A stretch of DNA of 40,374 bases from SLQH01 sp964612995 (GTDB taxonomy: Bacteria; Planctomycetota; UBA11346): NCBI GenBank assembly GCA_964612995.1, contig CAZTGE010000021.1:1-40374 (forward strand), given 5' to 3'. Under the pieces are notes generated by a model, which did not search any database, was not told the DNA's origin, and was given only the letters and a program-made list of their open reading frames with translations. Of this stretch, positions 32,039-40,374 are shown piece by piece. The translations under genes and the position numbers were made by a program. Each line of letters starts with the position of its first letter. Within the stretch, counting starts at the first letter, position 1.

Positions 32039-32056
32039 CTGCGGAGCGGAGCGTGC

Positions 32057-32722
32057 ATGCATTCCCCTGAGCCCATGACCATCGACCTCGCCGGTGCCCC
32101 TTTCCACGTGGGGCGCGTGTTCTGTATCGGCTGCAACTACGCCGAGCACATCGCCGAAATGGGCGACGGCGACGACGACCGTTGCGTGATCTTCACCAAG
32201 CCGGCGAGCGCGCTGGTGCCACCGGGGCGGGCGGTGCGGTTGCCGCGCGAACGCGGGGCGGTGCATCACGAGGTCGAGCTGGTCGTGGCCATCGGTCAGG
32301 CGGGAAGCGAGGTCGACCGCGCCACCGCCCGTGGACTGATCGCCGGAATCGGGCTCGGATGCGACCTGACCCTGCGCGATCTGCAGACCCAGCTCAAGGC
32401 GCGCGGCCACCCCTGGGACCTGGCCAAGGGCTTCGACGACGCGGCTCCGATCGGCCCGCTGCACCCACTCACGGACGAACACGATCTCGCCGCGATCGAG
32501 CTCTCCTGCTGGGTCGACGACACGCGGCGGCAGCACGGCACCACCGCCGACATGCTGTTCCCGGTCGAGCGCCTGATCGCGATCCTCAGCCGCACCTGGC
32601 GACTCCTGCCGGGCGATCTGATCTTCACCGGCACCCCGCCGGGGGTCGGCCCCGTACGACCGGGCGAACGCCTGCGCCTCGCCAGCCCCCAACTCGGCGA
32701 GCACACCTGGGACCTGACCTGA
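32057..32722 (+). CDS. Fumarylacetoacetate hydrolase family protein (acylpyruvase-like)
   Basis: 221 residues. FAH-fold metal enzyme that cleaves C-C bonds in acylpyruvates or decarboxylates oxaloacetate-like substrates. Metal ligands are in HHEVELVV (Glu72, Glu74) and GLGCDLTLRDLQ (Asp103); the catalytic-region WDLAKGFDDAAPIGP with Lys124 and the closing LPGDLIFTGTPPGVGP loop are intact. It is the short FAHD1/YcgM-like form. GGAG precedes ATG 32057. The exact substrate is open. Confidence 0.92.
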   Translation: MHSPEPMTIDLAGAPFHVGRVFCIGCNYAEHIAEMGDGDDDRCVIFTKPASALVPPGRAVRLPRERGAVHHEVELVVAIGQAGSEVDRATARGLIAGIGLGCDLTLRDLQTQLKARGHPWDLAKGFDDAAPIGPLHPLTDEHDLAAIELSCWVDDTRRQHGTTADMLFPVERLIAILSRTWRLLPGDLIFTGTPPGVGPVRPGERLRLASPQLGEHTWDLT

Positions 32723-32732
32723 GAGCATGTCC

Positions 32733-32751
32733 GGCGGCAGAGCACGCCGCC
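32733..32751. repeat. Stem-loop between convergent genes
   Basis: GGCGGC-AGAGCAC-GCCGCC, 11 bp after the FAH-family stop, in a 171-bp convergent gap with nothing else recognised. It may mark transcript ends. Confidence 0.45.
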
Positions 32752-32893
32752 CCGGCCCAGGCCACCTGAAGCACACGATCATCGGCTCGCCTCATGGATC
32801 CAGGACACGCTTGTGCCCCGCTACAGGCAGTCCGCACCGCTGCTCGGCACTCCATGGGTCTGAGCTGCGAGCGGATCTGGCCGCCGCCCCGGC

Positions 32894-35476
32894 TCAGCTC
32901 TCGACCGGCGTGCCGGATCCGGTCGAATCGACCAGGCGCTGCTTGCTGGCCAGTGCGCGCTCCCCGCGGATCGCGGCCCAGTTGACCATCACCCCCTGCT
33001 CGACCAGTTGCCGTGCGCGGGCGATCTCGGGATTGTCGGCGGTCATCCGGCCGAGGTCGTCGAGCACCTCCAGCGCGCGGTCGGTGCGCTCCTCGCGCTG
33101 CAGCAGCGGCACCGCGTAGCGCAGGAAGCGCACCGCGTTGCTCGCGTCGTCGAGCGCCTCGTACAGGCTGGCGAGCTGGATCAGCAGATCGGCGTTCTGG
33201 TCGTGGCTGGCGACCAGACTCTGGACCAGACTCAGGGCCTGGTCGTATTCGTTCGCCGCAACCAGATCGTCGACCAGCGCCTGGCCCTCCTTGAGTTCCT
33301 CCTGGGCACGGCCGGCACGGCGCAGCAGCTCGACCAGCTCGTGGCGTGGTGCGAAATCGCTGCGCTCGGCGTGGCGCACCCGTTTGCGCGCGCCGTCGAT
33401 GGCCAGCCCGATATCGGCCGCCTGGACGGCGAAACGGATGAACTCATCGAGCACGTGATCGCTCTGCGGATCGCCGCGATCGAGGGCGACATCGGCCAGA
33501 TCGCGGCGCGCGACCACGTCGTTGGGTCGCAGGCTGATCAGATCGCCGAGCAACTCGGCTGCCGCGGCGAGGTCGCCGGCACCGCGCGCGAGGAAGATCG
33601 CGCGGCGGAAGTGGTTCTCGGCGAGATCGAACTGGCCCTGACGATTGGCGATATCGGCCAGCATCGCGTGCAGGTCGGAATCATGGGAATAGAGCCCCAG
33701 ACCCTCCTCGCAGGCTGCACGCGCCCCGACCAGATCCCCGGCCTTGCGCGCCGCGCGCACGCAGCCGATCCAGCTCACGCGGGCCTGACGGTCGCGCTCC
33801 AGCACGCTCTGAACCCGCGCCAGCCGGCGCAGCGTGGCCTGCTGGTCGCCGCCGAGCTGCAGCATGCGCTCGAGCGTCTCCGCCATGCCGGCGTGGTTGC
33901 CTTCCTGTTCCTGGACCTGCAGCATCATTTCGAGCTGTTTGCTCGCGCCGGCGCGATCCTCGCGGCTCTGGTAGGCCTTGATCAACCAGGCGTGGTTGGC
34001 CTGATCCTCGGGGCGCAGCCGCGCGAGCAGCTCGCGCATCTCGACCTCCATCTGCTCGGTCGATTCGCGCTCGCTCGCCTCGAGGGCGTTGGCGAGGGTC
34101 TCGGCGGCGCCATCGGAATCCTTGTTGGCGACCAGATATCGCGCGTATTCGAGCGCGATCGCACAGCGCCCCGGCTGGATCAACAAGATCTGATGCCGGG
34201 CCGACATCGCCTCGCCGGCGCGGTCGGTACCACTGGCGAGGCGGACCACCACCTCGAGATTGACCAGCGCCTCCTCCTCGTTCTGCAACAACATCGCCAG
34301 AGCGGCGAGCACCTGCGAGCAACGGATCGGATCGGCGCCTTGCTGTTGCGCCTCGCGCACCGCGACCATCGATTTGTCGAGCTCGTCGCGCTCCTCGTGG
34401 TACTGGGCCAGCTGGAACAGCGTGTCGATGCACTCCTCCTGCTCCTCCAGGCGCTGGTAGATGCCCAGCAGCAGGCGCAGCGGCTCCTCCTTGTTCTCAG
34501 TCAGCGGCAGCGCGCTGCGCAGCGCCAGTACCGCGCTGGCGGGGTTGGTGACCTCGAACTCGCCGGCCGCGCGCAGATAATCGCGTGCGGCGCGCTCGCT
34601 GTCGCCGCGCCGTTGGGCCAGCTCGGCCAGTGATTGGAATACCCGGCCGCCGCCGGCGCCGAGTTCGACCGCGCGCCGGTACAGGCCCTCGGCGTTGCGC
34701 GGCTGGCCGTTACGCCGGGCGTTGTCGGCCGCGACGACCAGCTCGTTGCCGTCGGCCATGCGCAGCACGTCGGCGCCCATCAACCAATCCAGGGCCTGCT
34801 TGACCTGCCACGGCGGCAGGCAGCTGAGTTCGATGATCGCCCCCACCGGGCGCTCGGCGCGCCAGGCGGCGAGGAATGCGGCCGCGTGCTGCGGCAGCTG
34901 CTCGACGAATCCGCCTTCGCGCACCAGCATGTCCCAGGTGCGGGGCATCTCGCGGTCGATACGCCGCAATTCGTCCTGCCGCCGCATGCTCTCCATCAGC
35001 AGGGCGTTTGGCGCCAGGCGGGTGCCGAGGTCGCGCTGGAAGGCGGCCCAGCCGCTGACCTCGGCATCCATCTGGAAATTGAATGAGACATCGCTCCAGC
35101 CGAGGATGTCGGTGAAGGCTTCCTCGATGCAGCAATCCACGGCATCGCGGATCGCGTCCTGAGCGATATGCCCCTCCTTGAGCAGCCGCTGGGCCAGATT
35201 CAGATCCGCCATGGTCGCGGCATTCTTCACCCCCCAGCGCACGAATTGCTGCGGCGGGGCGATGCGCGTCCACACCAGACCATGATAGAGGCTGCCAGGG
35301 GCATCGGAGACCACGGCACAGACACAGCCCTGGTCGAAGAACAGCCGATGTACGTCCTTGCCGTTACCGACCACCAGGGCGCCACTGCGCCGGCCCTGGC
35401 CGATGGCCTGGACCACGTCGGGCAGCTCGATCATCGAAAGCAGCGAACTGCTCGAACCCATGCGCGAACTGCTCAT
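32894..35476 (-). CDS. PATAN (DUF4388) domain protein with long TPR array
   Basis: 860 residues from ATG 35476, where a Ser-rich SSSRMGSSSSLLSMIELPDVVQAIGQGRR start fits DUF4388 domains; the earlier in-frame start would add 68 residues of unlikely composition. DUF4388 (SLLSMIELPDVVQ..GALVVGNGKDVHRLFFDQGCVCAVVSD) occupies the first ~150 residues. Then come many helical repeats of TPR type (GLYRRAVELGAGGGRVFQSLAELAQRRGDSERA, DLHAMLADIANRQGQFDLAENHFRRAI). DUF4388 is common in two-component and motility-regulating proteins of myxobacteria and planctomycetes. Cytoplasmic. No enzyme motif; a scaffolding role is inferred. Confidence 0.85.
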   Translation of the reverse strand: MSSSRMGSSSSLLSMIELPDVVQAIGQGRRSGALVVGNGKDVHRLFFDQGCVCAVVSDAPGSLYHGLVWTRIAPPQQFVRWGVKNAATMADLNLAQRLLKEGHIAQDAIRDAVDCCIEEAFTDILGWSDVSFNFQMDAEVSGWAAFQRDLGTRLAPNALLMESMRRQDELRRIDREMPRTWDMLVREGGFVEQLPQHAAAFLAAWRAERPVGAIIELSCLPPWQVKQALDWLMGADVLRMADGNELVVAADNARRNGQPRNAEGLYRRAVELGAGGGRVFQSLAELAQRRGDSERAARDYLRAAGEFEVTNPASAVLALRSALPLTENKEEPLRLLLGIYQRLEEQEECIDTLFQLAQYHEERDELDKSMVAVREAQQQGADPIRCSQVLAALAMLLQNEEEALVNLEVVVRLASGTDRAGEAMSARHQILLIQPGRCAIALEYARYLVANKDSDGAAETLANALEASERESTEQMEVEMRELLARLRPEDQANHAWLIKAYQSREDRAGASKQLEMMLQVQEQEGNHAGMAETLERMLQLGGDQQATLRRLARVQSVLERDRQARVSWIGCVRAARKAGDLVGARAACEEGLGLYSHDSDLHAMLADIANRQGQFDLAENHFRRAIFLARGAGDLAAAAELLGDLISLRPNDVVARRDLADVALDRGDPQSDHVLDEFIRFAVQAADIGLAIDGARKRVRHAERSDFAPRHELVELLRRAGRAQEELKEGQALVDDLVAANEYDQALSLVQSLVASHDQNADLLIQLASLYEALDDASNAVRFLRYAVPLLQREERTDRALEVLDDLGRMTADNPEIARARQLVEQGVMVNWAAIRGERALASKQRLVDSTGSGTPVES

Positions 35477-35639
35477 AGCACCAACGATTCCATAGTGGTG
35501 GCATGTGGTCGCGAGCGGGGTGACCCACAGATCATGGAATCCGACCCTAGCAAGCCGCATCGTGGCCAACAAACCCTTTCCTGGGTCGTACGCGGCCCTG
35601 ACACGCACTGTTCGCGCTCGGATCCTGGACGGTCCGGCA

Positions 35640-36731
35640 TCACGGAACCCCCACCACTTCGCATCGGCCTCGCAGGCCACAGAGGATGTCGTAGGGGATG
35701 GTCCCGGCGCGCTCGGCCACCGCTTCGACGGTGATCGCCGCGTCTTCCTGGTGGCCGATGAGCACCACCGCGTCGCCGGGTACGGGGTCGCGCGGCAATC
35801 CGGTGCAGTCGATGATCAGATAGTCCATGGTCACCCGGCCGAGCACCGGGCAGCGACGACCCTGGACCAGGACCTCCCCCTTGCCTGAGAGCGCCAGCGG
35901 GTAGCCGTCGGCGTAGCCCACGGGTACCATGGCGACAGTCGAATCGCGTTCGAGCACCGCGGTGCGGTTGTAGCTGATGCCGTGCCCGGCCGGGAGCTGC
36001 TTGACCAGGCTGATGCTGCTGACCCAGCGCAGCACCGGCGAGAGGCCCGGATCCGGCGCGCCCGGCGGCACCACCCCGGTCAGCAGCAGCCCGACCCGCA
36101 CCGCGTTGCCGATCGCCGGGCGCAACAGCGCGCCTTCGCTGTTGCCGATGTGGACCAGGCAGCCCTCCGGCAGATCGCTCAGCCTGGCGAGCACCGCGGC
36201 GAAGCTCGCCTCCTGGGCCGCGGCCAGCGCGTCATCCGGCGCCATCGGATAGTGGGTGCCCAACCCGGCGAGGCGCAGCGAGGGTGTGTCGCGGATCTCC
36301 TGGGCCAGCTCGTGCGCCACCTCCGGCCGGCAACCGGCCCGGCCCATGCCGGTGTCGATGAACAGGTGCACCGGCTGCACCCCATGCCCGGCATGGTGGG
36401 CGAATTCGTGGATCTCGTCGCTGGTCGAGCAGCAGACCTCGTAACCGCTGGCGACCACCGCCGGTCGCTCCTCGGGCAAGGGGGAGCCGAGCAGGATCAC
36501 CCGTGCGCCGGGGACGGCCCGGCAGACCCGGTCGGCCTCGCTCAAGGCGGCGACCGCGATCGCGCTGGCACCGGCCTCGATGTAGATCCGGGCGCACCGC
36601 TCCAGCCCCAGGCCATAGGCATCGGCCTTGATCACCGCGATCAGCTGACGCGGAGCCACCAGCGCGCAGACCGTACGCACATTGTGACGCAGCGCGGCGT
36701 AGCTGACCTCGACCCGATTGCGCCAGTTCAT
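35640..36731 (-). CDS. alr: Alanine racemase
   Basis: PLP enzyme that makes D-Ala for peptidoglycan. 363 residues, fold III. PLP Lys35 is in AVIKADAYGLG and the opposite-face catalytic Tyr254 is in ISYNRTAVL. PVGYADGYP, the GMGRAGCRPEV strand and the VTMDYLIIDCTGLP C-terminal domain are typical. Its ATG overlaps the tsaB stop by 4 bp (ATGA on the minus strand), giving a tsaB-alr operon. The downstream 163 bp separate it from the PATAN-TPR gene and hold an 8-bp inverted repeat (GATTCCAT, 35486-35493, and ATGGAATC, 35534-35541). Confidence 0.96.
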   Translation of the reverse strand: MNWRNRVEVSYAALRHNVRTVCALVAPRQLIAVIKADAYGLGLERCARIYIEAGASAIAVAALSEADRVCRAVPGARVILLGSPLPEERPAVVASGYEVCCSTSDEIHEFAHHAGHGVQPVHLFIDTGMGRAGCRPEVAHELAQEIRDTPSLRLAGLGTHYPMAPDDALAAAQEASFAAVLARLSDLPEGCLVHIGNSEGALLRPAIGNAVRVGLLLTGVVPPGAPDPGLSPVLRWVSSISLVKQLPAGHGISYNRTAVLERDSTVAMVPVGYADGYPLALSGKGEVLVQGRRCPVLGRVTMDYLIIDCTGLPRDPVPGDAVVLIGHQEDAAITVEAVAERAGTIPYDILCGLRGRCEVVGVP

Positions 36732-37396
36732 CCGCCCCCCCCAGCCGCGGCCCGCTGCAGTTCCGGGGCGCTGGGCATGCAGTACTGCGGCTCGAGCGCG
36801 CGCCAGCCGATCGCCGGATAGGCCAACGCGGCCAGGGCGACACCACGTGCGCTGACCGCCTGCGCGCTGCCCAGTTGCGCATCGGGTGCCCAGACGGCGG
36901 CGAGCTCTGGCTTCTGCTCCAGGGCCGGGCCGATCACCGTCGGTCGCTGCGCCAGCTCGGGCAGACCCGGCGGCGTGGCATCGGCGCAGGCGCACGGCGG
37001 CACCAGCGCGAGCGGGCCGGTCTCGCCGACCTCATAGACGCCGTGGAAGGTGGTGTCACGCTTGAGCGGCTGCCAGACCCACCAGGTTCCCGGCCCGGCC
37101 GCAGCGGCGATGGCGCCGAGGGTATCGACCGGATGCACCGGCAGGTCTTCGAGCCAGCCCAGGGTCCGGGCCGCGACCACCGCGATGCGCAGCCCGGTGA
37201 AGCTGCCGGGGCCGACGGCCAGGGCGAGGGCCTGCGGCCGCGGATGACCACGCAGCAGCTCGCACAGGGCCGGGACCAACCCCCCAGCGGCACTCGGCCC
37301 GGCCGGCGCGCGTTCGGCCAGACAGCCGCTGCCGGCCTGCCAGTAACAGGCACTACCGCCGCGGGTCACCGCTTCGAAGGCCAGGATTCCCGCCAT
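36728..37396 (-). CDS. tsaB: tRNA threonylcarbamoyladenosine biosynthesis protein TsaB
   Basis: Non-catalytic partner of TsaD in t6A37 synthesis. 222 residues from ATG 37396. The N-terminal AGILAFEAVTRGGSACYW matches the first ASKHA beta strands, and the strongly conserved ALAVGPGSFTGLRIAVVAARTLG (~70-92) followed by PVHPVDTLGAIA is diagnostic. The C-terminal half is divergent and ends in PQYCMPSAPELQRA, the typical end. The ATG is 118 bp from the divergent lipoprotein gene. It overlaps alr by 4 bp. Confidence 0.92.
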   Translation of the reverse strand: MAGILAFEAVTRGGSACYWQAGSGCLAERAPAGPSAAGGLVPALCELLRGHPRPQALALAVGPGSFTGLRIAVVAARTLGWLEDLPVHPVDTLGAIAAAAGPGTWWVWQPLKRDTTFHGVYEVGETGPLALVPPCACADATPPGLPELAQRPTVIGPALEQKPELAAVWAPDAQLGSAQAVSARGVALAALAYPAIGWRALEPQYCMPSAPELQRAAAGGGG

Positions 37397-37514
37397 GCTG
37401 TCAGTCTGCCGCCAGCGTGCAGACCGACCAGCGCTTTCCGCGCAGCGCCGCGGCCGGTTTCCCCTGGCCAGGGGCCCGGGCGCTCGCACCATCGCAAGCC
37501 AGAGAGGCTCGCCG

Positions 37515-37922
37515 ATGACCTGTCGTACCGTCTTGCTCCTGTCCATCCTCGCGCTCGTCGCCAGCGCCTGCCGCCCCAGCACCCGGCGGGATGCACCGCT
37601 CGAGCCGCTGACGCCGAAGCTGGTGCGCGCGACCGACACCTTTCTGCTCGACTGGCAGGCCGAACGGGTCGGCGAGGGCATCGTCATCAGCTATACCCTC
37701 AACGGCGCCCCGCTCGGCTCCGACGCGGCCGGGATCGAGCGTTTGCGCGCGTGGATCCCGACCATGCCGCCGTCGAGCACGATCACCATCATCCCCTATC
37801 GCGCACCGGACGACAGCTACCCCTTCGACGCCGCCGCGCTCGCGGCGCACGCGCGCGCCCACGACGTGTTGCTGCTCGAACCCGAGCCCTACGACCAGCG
37901 CGACGAGCCCGGACCCGGCTGA
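37515..37922 (+). CDS. Small lipoprotein of unknown function
   Basis: 135 residues. MTCRTVLLLSILALVASAC is a lipoprotein signal with a VASAC lipobox. The mature part contains VISYTLNGAPL, IERLRAWIPTMP and STITIIPYRAPDD, which look like small beta-strand and helix units, and ends in a Pro/Glu-rich tail. No family recognised. AGAGAGG precedes the start. It is divergent from tsaB and converges with tyrS, 8 bp away. Confidence 0.75.
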   Translation: MTCRTVLLLSILALVASACRPSTRRDAPLEPLTPKLVRATDTFLLDWQAERVGEGIVISYTLNGAPLGSDAAGIERLRAWIPTMPPSSTITIIPYRAPDDSYPFDAAALAAHARAHDVLLLEPEPYDQRDEPGPG

Positions 37923-37930
37923 ACGCAGAC

Positions 37931-39166
37931 TCACACGTCGAAGCGGAAGACCCGTTTCTTGCCGGCGCGCAGAATCACGCAGTTCTCGTGCAGGTCATCG
38001 AGCGTGACCGTGTAGCGGGGATCATCGATCTTGCGCTCGTGCAGCCGCACACCTCCGCCGGCCACCAACCGTCTGCCCTCGCCGTTCGACGCCCACAGCC
38101 CGGCGCGCCGGCCGAGATCGAGCAGACCGATCCCGGCCGCGAGTTCGGCGCCGTCGAGCGGTGCATGCGGAATCGTCTGCCCCCCCAGGTCGCCGGCGCC
38201 GCCGAATGCGCGCCGGGCATCGCCCTGCGCTTGCTGCGCCGCCGCCTCGCCGTGGATCAGAGCGGTCGCTTCGTAGGCCAGGCGTTCCTTGGCCGTGTTG
38301 AGCGCCTTGCCACCGGCTTCGGTGAGCTGGTCGATCTCCTCGATCTCGAGGAAGGTGAACAGGCACAGGAAACGGCGCACGTCGGCATCGGCCACGTTGC
38401 GCCAGAACTGGTAGAAATCGTACACCGGGGTGCGCGCCGCGGACAGCCACACGTTGCCCTGTTCGGACTTGCCGAACTTGCCGCCATCGGCCTTGGTCAC
38501 CAAGGGGAAGGTCAGCCCGGCCAGCGAGGTCTGCTCCAGCCGCCGCCCGAGTTCGATTCCCATGACGATGTTGCCCCACTGGTCCTGCCCGCCCATCTGC
38601 ACGGTGCAGCCCTCCGTGCGGTAGAGATGGAGGAAGTCGTAGGCCTGCATCACCATGTAATTGAACTCGAGGAAGGTGATGCCACCGCTGTCCATCCGTC
38701 CGCGCACGCTCTCCATCGTCAACATGCGGTTGACGCTGAAGCAGGTGCCGACCTCGCGCAACAGCTCGATCCAGTGCTTGTCGGCGAGCCAGTCGGCGTT
38801 GTTGACCAGACGGGCGTCGGTCGGGCCGTCGCCGAAGCGCACCAGCTTGCCGATCTGTGCTCCGATCGCCGCGCTATAGACCGCGACGTCATCACGCGTG
38901 AGCATACGCCGCGCTTCGGTCTTGCCCGAAGGGTCCCCCACCAGCCCGGTGGCGCCTCCGACCAGCGCCACCGGTCGGTGGCCGCAGCGTTGGAGCCAGG
39001 CCAGACCCATGATCGGCACCAGCGAGCCCACGTGGAGGCTGTCGGCAGTGGGATCGAAGCCGATGTACACGCTGCGCGGTTCGGCCATGCGTTCGCGCAT
39101 GGCCTCATCGGTGCACTGTGACACGAAGCCCCGCTGCGTGAGCACGTCGACGATGTTGCGATCCAT
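37931..39166 (-). CDS. tyrS: Tyrosyl-tRNA synthetase
   Basis: 411 residues. Class I motifs are HVGS at 45-48 (HIGH-type, in FDPTADSLHVGSL) and KFGKS at 230-234 (KMSKS-type). FLEFNYMVMQAYDF and QMGGQDQWGNI line the tyrosine pocket. The last ~70 residues, ending in the C-terminal S4-like RNA-binding part (RLVAGGGVRLHERKIDDP), are present. The last His of HIGH is Ser, as in a subset of bacterial TyrRS. GGAGGGGAG precedes the ATG. A 138-bp gap separates it from the upstream DUF2267 gene in the same direction; no T-box is seen. Confidence 0.97.
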   Translation of the reverse strand: MDRNIVDVLTQRGFVSQCTDEAMRERMAEPRSVYIGFDPTADSLHVGSLVPIMGLAWLQRCGHRPVALVGGATGLVGDPSGKTEARRMLTRDDVAVYSAAIGAQIGKLVRFGDGPTDARLVNNADWLADKHWIELLREVGTCFSVNRMLTMESVRGRMDSGGITFLEFNYMVMQAYDFLHLYRTEGCTVQMGGQDQWGNIVMGIELGRRLEQTSLAGLTFPLVTKADGGKFGKSEQGNVWLSAARTPVYDFYQFWRNVADADVRRFLCLFTFLEIEEIDQLTEAGGKALNTAKERLAYEATALIHGEAAAQQAQGDARRAFGGAGDLGGQTIPHAPLDGAELAAGIGLLDLGRRAGLWASNGEGRRLVAGGGVRLHERKIDDPRYTVTLDDLHENCVILRAGKKRVFRFDV

Positions 39167-39304
39167 GGCCCGCTCCCCTCCGGCTGGCCGACGCGAACCG
39201 ATCGGCCCAGGCCGTCGCCCGGGAACCGGATCCGCCGGAGGGCGGAGACTAGCGAAGGCCGCAGCGCAGTCCACGCCTGCCGCAGCATGGGATCGGGGTA
39301 GGCC

Positions 39305-39733
39305 TCAAGCGCTCGGCCAGTGGGCCTGGACCTCGGCCGGCAGCATGTCGTGGACATGACGCAGCACACCGGGATCGAGATGGCGCTGGAGCGTGGCGAT
39401 CACGGCGGCGAAGTCGGCCTGGGCGCCCGCGACCCCGGCGCGACCGGTCGCCGCTGCCAGCTTGCCGAAGAACTGCGCCTCCTTGCGCTCCGTCGTCGGG
39501 GTCCGGGCCGGCGCCCAGGATTCGTAGTAGATTCCGCGCATCATGCTCGGCAACTGCGCGCCGAGATCGGTGGCCTCGTCGACCGTGAGGCGATCGCGCA
39601 CGACGTGCAGCACGCCGCGCAGGACATGGTAGGCTCCGGCGTCATCGGTCTCGAGGGCAGAACGCAATTCACCGAGCCAGGTATCGAGCTTCTGCAGGTC
39701 GCGGGTGATGATGGGCAGATCGAGCGCAGGCAT
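39305..39733 (-). CDS. DUF2267 domain protein
   Basis: 142 residues. The DUF2267 pattern is clear: AYHVLRGVLHVVRDRLTVDEATDLGAQLPSMMRGIYYESW. DUF2267 proteins are small all-alpha proteins, many linked to stress or phage-shock-like contexts, with no known activity. AAGGAG is five bases before ATG 39733. It is 138 bp upstream of tyrS and may share its transcript. Confidence 0.88.
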   Translation of the reverse strand: MPALDLPIITRDLQKLDTWLGELRSALETDDAGAYHVLRGVLHVVRDRLTVDEATDLGAQLPSMMRGIYYESWAPARTPTTERKEAQFFGKLAAATGRAGVAGAQADFAAVIATLQRHLDPGVLRHVHDMLPAEVQAHWPSA

Positions 39734-39865
39734 CGTGTCTCCTTTCGCCAGCTTGGTCTTGGGAGCGATCAAGGCTGCTTTGCAGCCACACGCTGCACCC
39801 GCAGCGGTGGCAGAACGCAGCCCGACTGGTATGGATAGATGGATGTTAGAGATCAGCGACCACGG

Positions 39866-39896
39866 TTCACCGCTGTGACGACGCTCCCGATATATT
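39866..39896 (+). promoter_or_regulatory. Candidate sigma-70-like promoter for SDR gene
   Basis: TTCACC (39866-39871) is followed 17 bp later by GATATA (39889-39894), or 19 bp later by TATATT. The predicted start of transcription would be about 7 bases before the ATG, a very short leader. The -35 match is weak. Confidence 0.35.
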
Positions 39897-39909
39897 CCAG
39901 GCTGGGGCC

Positions 39910-40374
39910 ATGAACGAAGCACGAGCAGGACATCGACACCTCTTCGTGACCGGCTGCAGCGCCGGCATCGGTCACGCCCTGGTCGAACTCGCACTCCACC
40001 GTGGCTGGCGCGTGAGCGGCTGCGCGCGCAGCCGGGACCGGCTGGCGCAGATGGAACGGGAACTCGGTCCGCGTTTTCTCGCCTGCCCGGCTGACGTCAC
40101 CCGGGCGGCAGATTGCCACGCGGCGGTCGCTGCGGCGGTTGAGCGCTTCGGTCCCCTGCATGCGGTGGCAGCCAATGCCGGGCGTGGCATCGACGGCGAG
40201 ATCGTCGAATGCGAGGTGGACGACGCCCGGGCGGTGTTCGAACTCAATTTCTTCGGCGTCCACCGCACCGTCACCGCCGCATTGCCCCACCTGCTCGATG
40301 GCGGGACGGTGGTCATCACCTCCTCGGTGGTCGCGCGCATCAGCCTGCCGCGCATGGGCTTCTACTGCGCCAGC
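39910..40374 (+). CDS. Short-chain dehydrogenase/reductase, partial (cut by window end)
   Basis: The first 155 residues of a classical SDR that runs off the right edge. TGCSAGIG (14-21) is the NAD(P)-binding TGxxxGxG. ANAGRG at ~88-93 is the NAG motif. The catalytic Ser is in ITSSVVA (~138) and Tyr152 in GFYCAS. The catalytic Lys, four residues after Tyr, lies outside the window. CARSRDRLA after the second strand suggests an NADP preference (basic residues), which is only an inference. Substrate unknown. No frame stop is visible. Confidence 0.9.
   Translation, partial: MNEARAGHRHLFVTGCSAGIGHALVELALHRGWRVSGCARSRDRLAQMERELGPRFLACPADVTRAADCHAAVAAAVERFGPLHAVAANAGRGIDGEIVECEVDDARAVFELNFFGVHRTVTAALPHLLDGGTVVITSSVVARISLPRMGFYCAS

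Noticed and set aside
33008..34633. 541-codon plus-strand frame opposite the PATAN-TPR gene
   Set aside because: Leu/Gln-rich antisense of helical repeats, no domain or start signal.
39167..39304. T-box leader upstream of tyrS
   Set aside because: No specifier loop, antiterminator T-box consensus or terminator hairpin is present in the 138-bp gap.

Overview
The window is a GC-rich (well above 60% by eye), densely packed chromosomal segment from a Gram-negative bacterium. Two predicted outer-membrane barrel proteins, several lipoproteins, long basic tails on a housekeeping protein (bS16), a giant PQQ-propeller/PDZ protein, a PATAN(DUF4388)-TPR protein and a SpoIIE-type phosphatase fit a planctomycete (Phycisphaerae-like) or a related environmental lineage. 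This placement is an inference from gene content and is not certain. No rRNA, tRNA or CRISPR array was seen.

Layout. 1-5.5 kb: bS16, an outer-membrane protein followed 1 bp later by a COG2509-type FAD oxidoreductase, a family-2 glycosyltransferase overlapping a small zinc-ribbon gene, and a convergent PlsC-like acyltransferase. 5.5-10.6 kb: a 1430-residue secreted PQQ/PDZ protein translationally coupled to acpS. 10.8-13.9 kb (minus strand): a LysM protein, then an overlapping operon of SpoIIE phosphatase, YiiX-like permuted papain hydrolase and a four-helix membrane protein. 14.2-20.2 kb (plus): a porin-like barrel, dnaE and an ABC-2 ATPase. 20.1-28.6 kb (minus): a Ca2+/Na+ antiporter, a MutY with a complete Nudix box, a GH130 phosphorylase, an ABC exporter and a large clan GH-A-like lipoprotein. 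28.8-32.7 kb: yjbQ, trmO, a voltage-sensor-type K+ channel, a SpoIIAA-like protein, rubrerythrin and an FAH-family hydrolase. 32.9-39.7 kb (mostly minus): a PATAN-TPR protein, tsaB-alr overlapping by 4 bp, a small lipoprotein, tyrS and a DUF2267 protein. The window ends inside an SDR dehydrogenase.

The most interesting content is not protein-coding. A family of about 163-bp palindromic elements occurs as three full copies, one cut copy at the left edge and one diverged 133-bp relative. All complete copies have 19-20-bp terminal inverted repeats and are flanked by direct repeats of 9-11 bp that look like target-site duplications. The full copies also have an internal inverted repeat. They look like non-autonomous transposons (MITE-like) that land just upstream of genes. 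No transposase is present here. A different 188-bp hairpin-rich insert, flanked by an 11-bp direct repeat, separates acpS from a convergent gene, and the duplicated target carries the stop codons of both genes. A 410-bp gap at 21.15-21.56 kb is packed with hairpins, including a perfect 28-bp palindrome.

Functional threads: translation and tRNA modification (rpsP, tyrS, tsaB, trmO), envelope and glycan metabolism (alr, plsC, GT2, GH130, GH-A-like lipoprotein, porin, LysM, YiiX), DNA replication and repair (dnaE, mutY), and stress and ion handling (rubrerythrin, K+ channel, CaCA antiporter).
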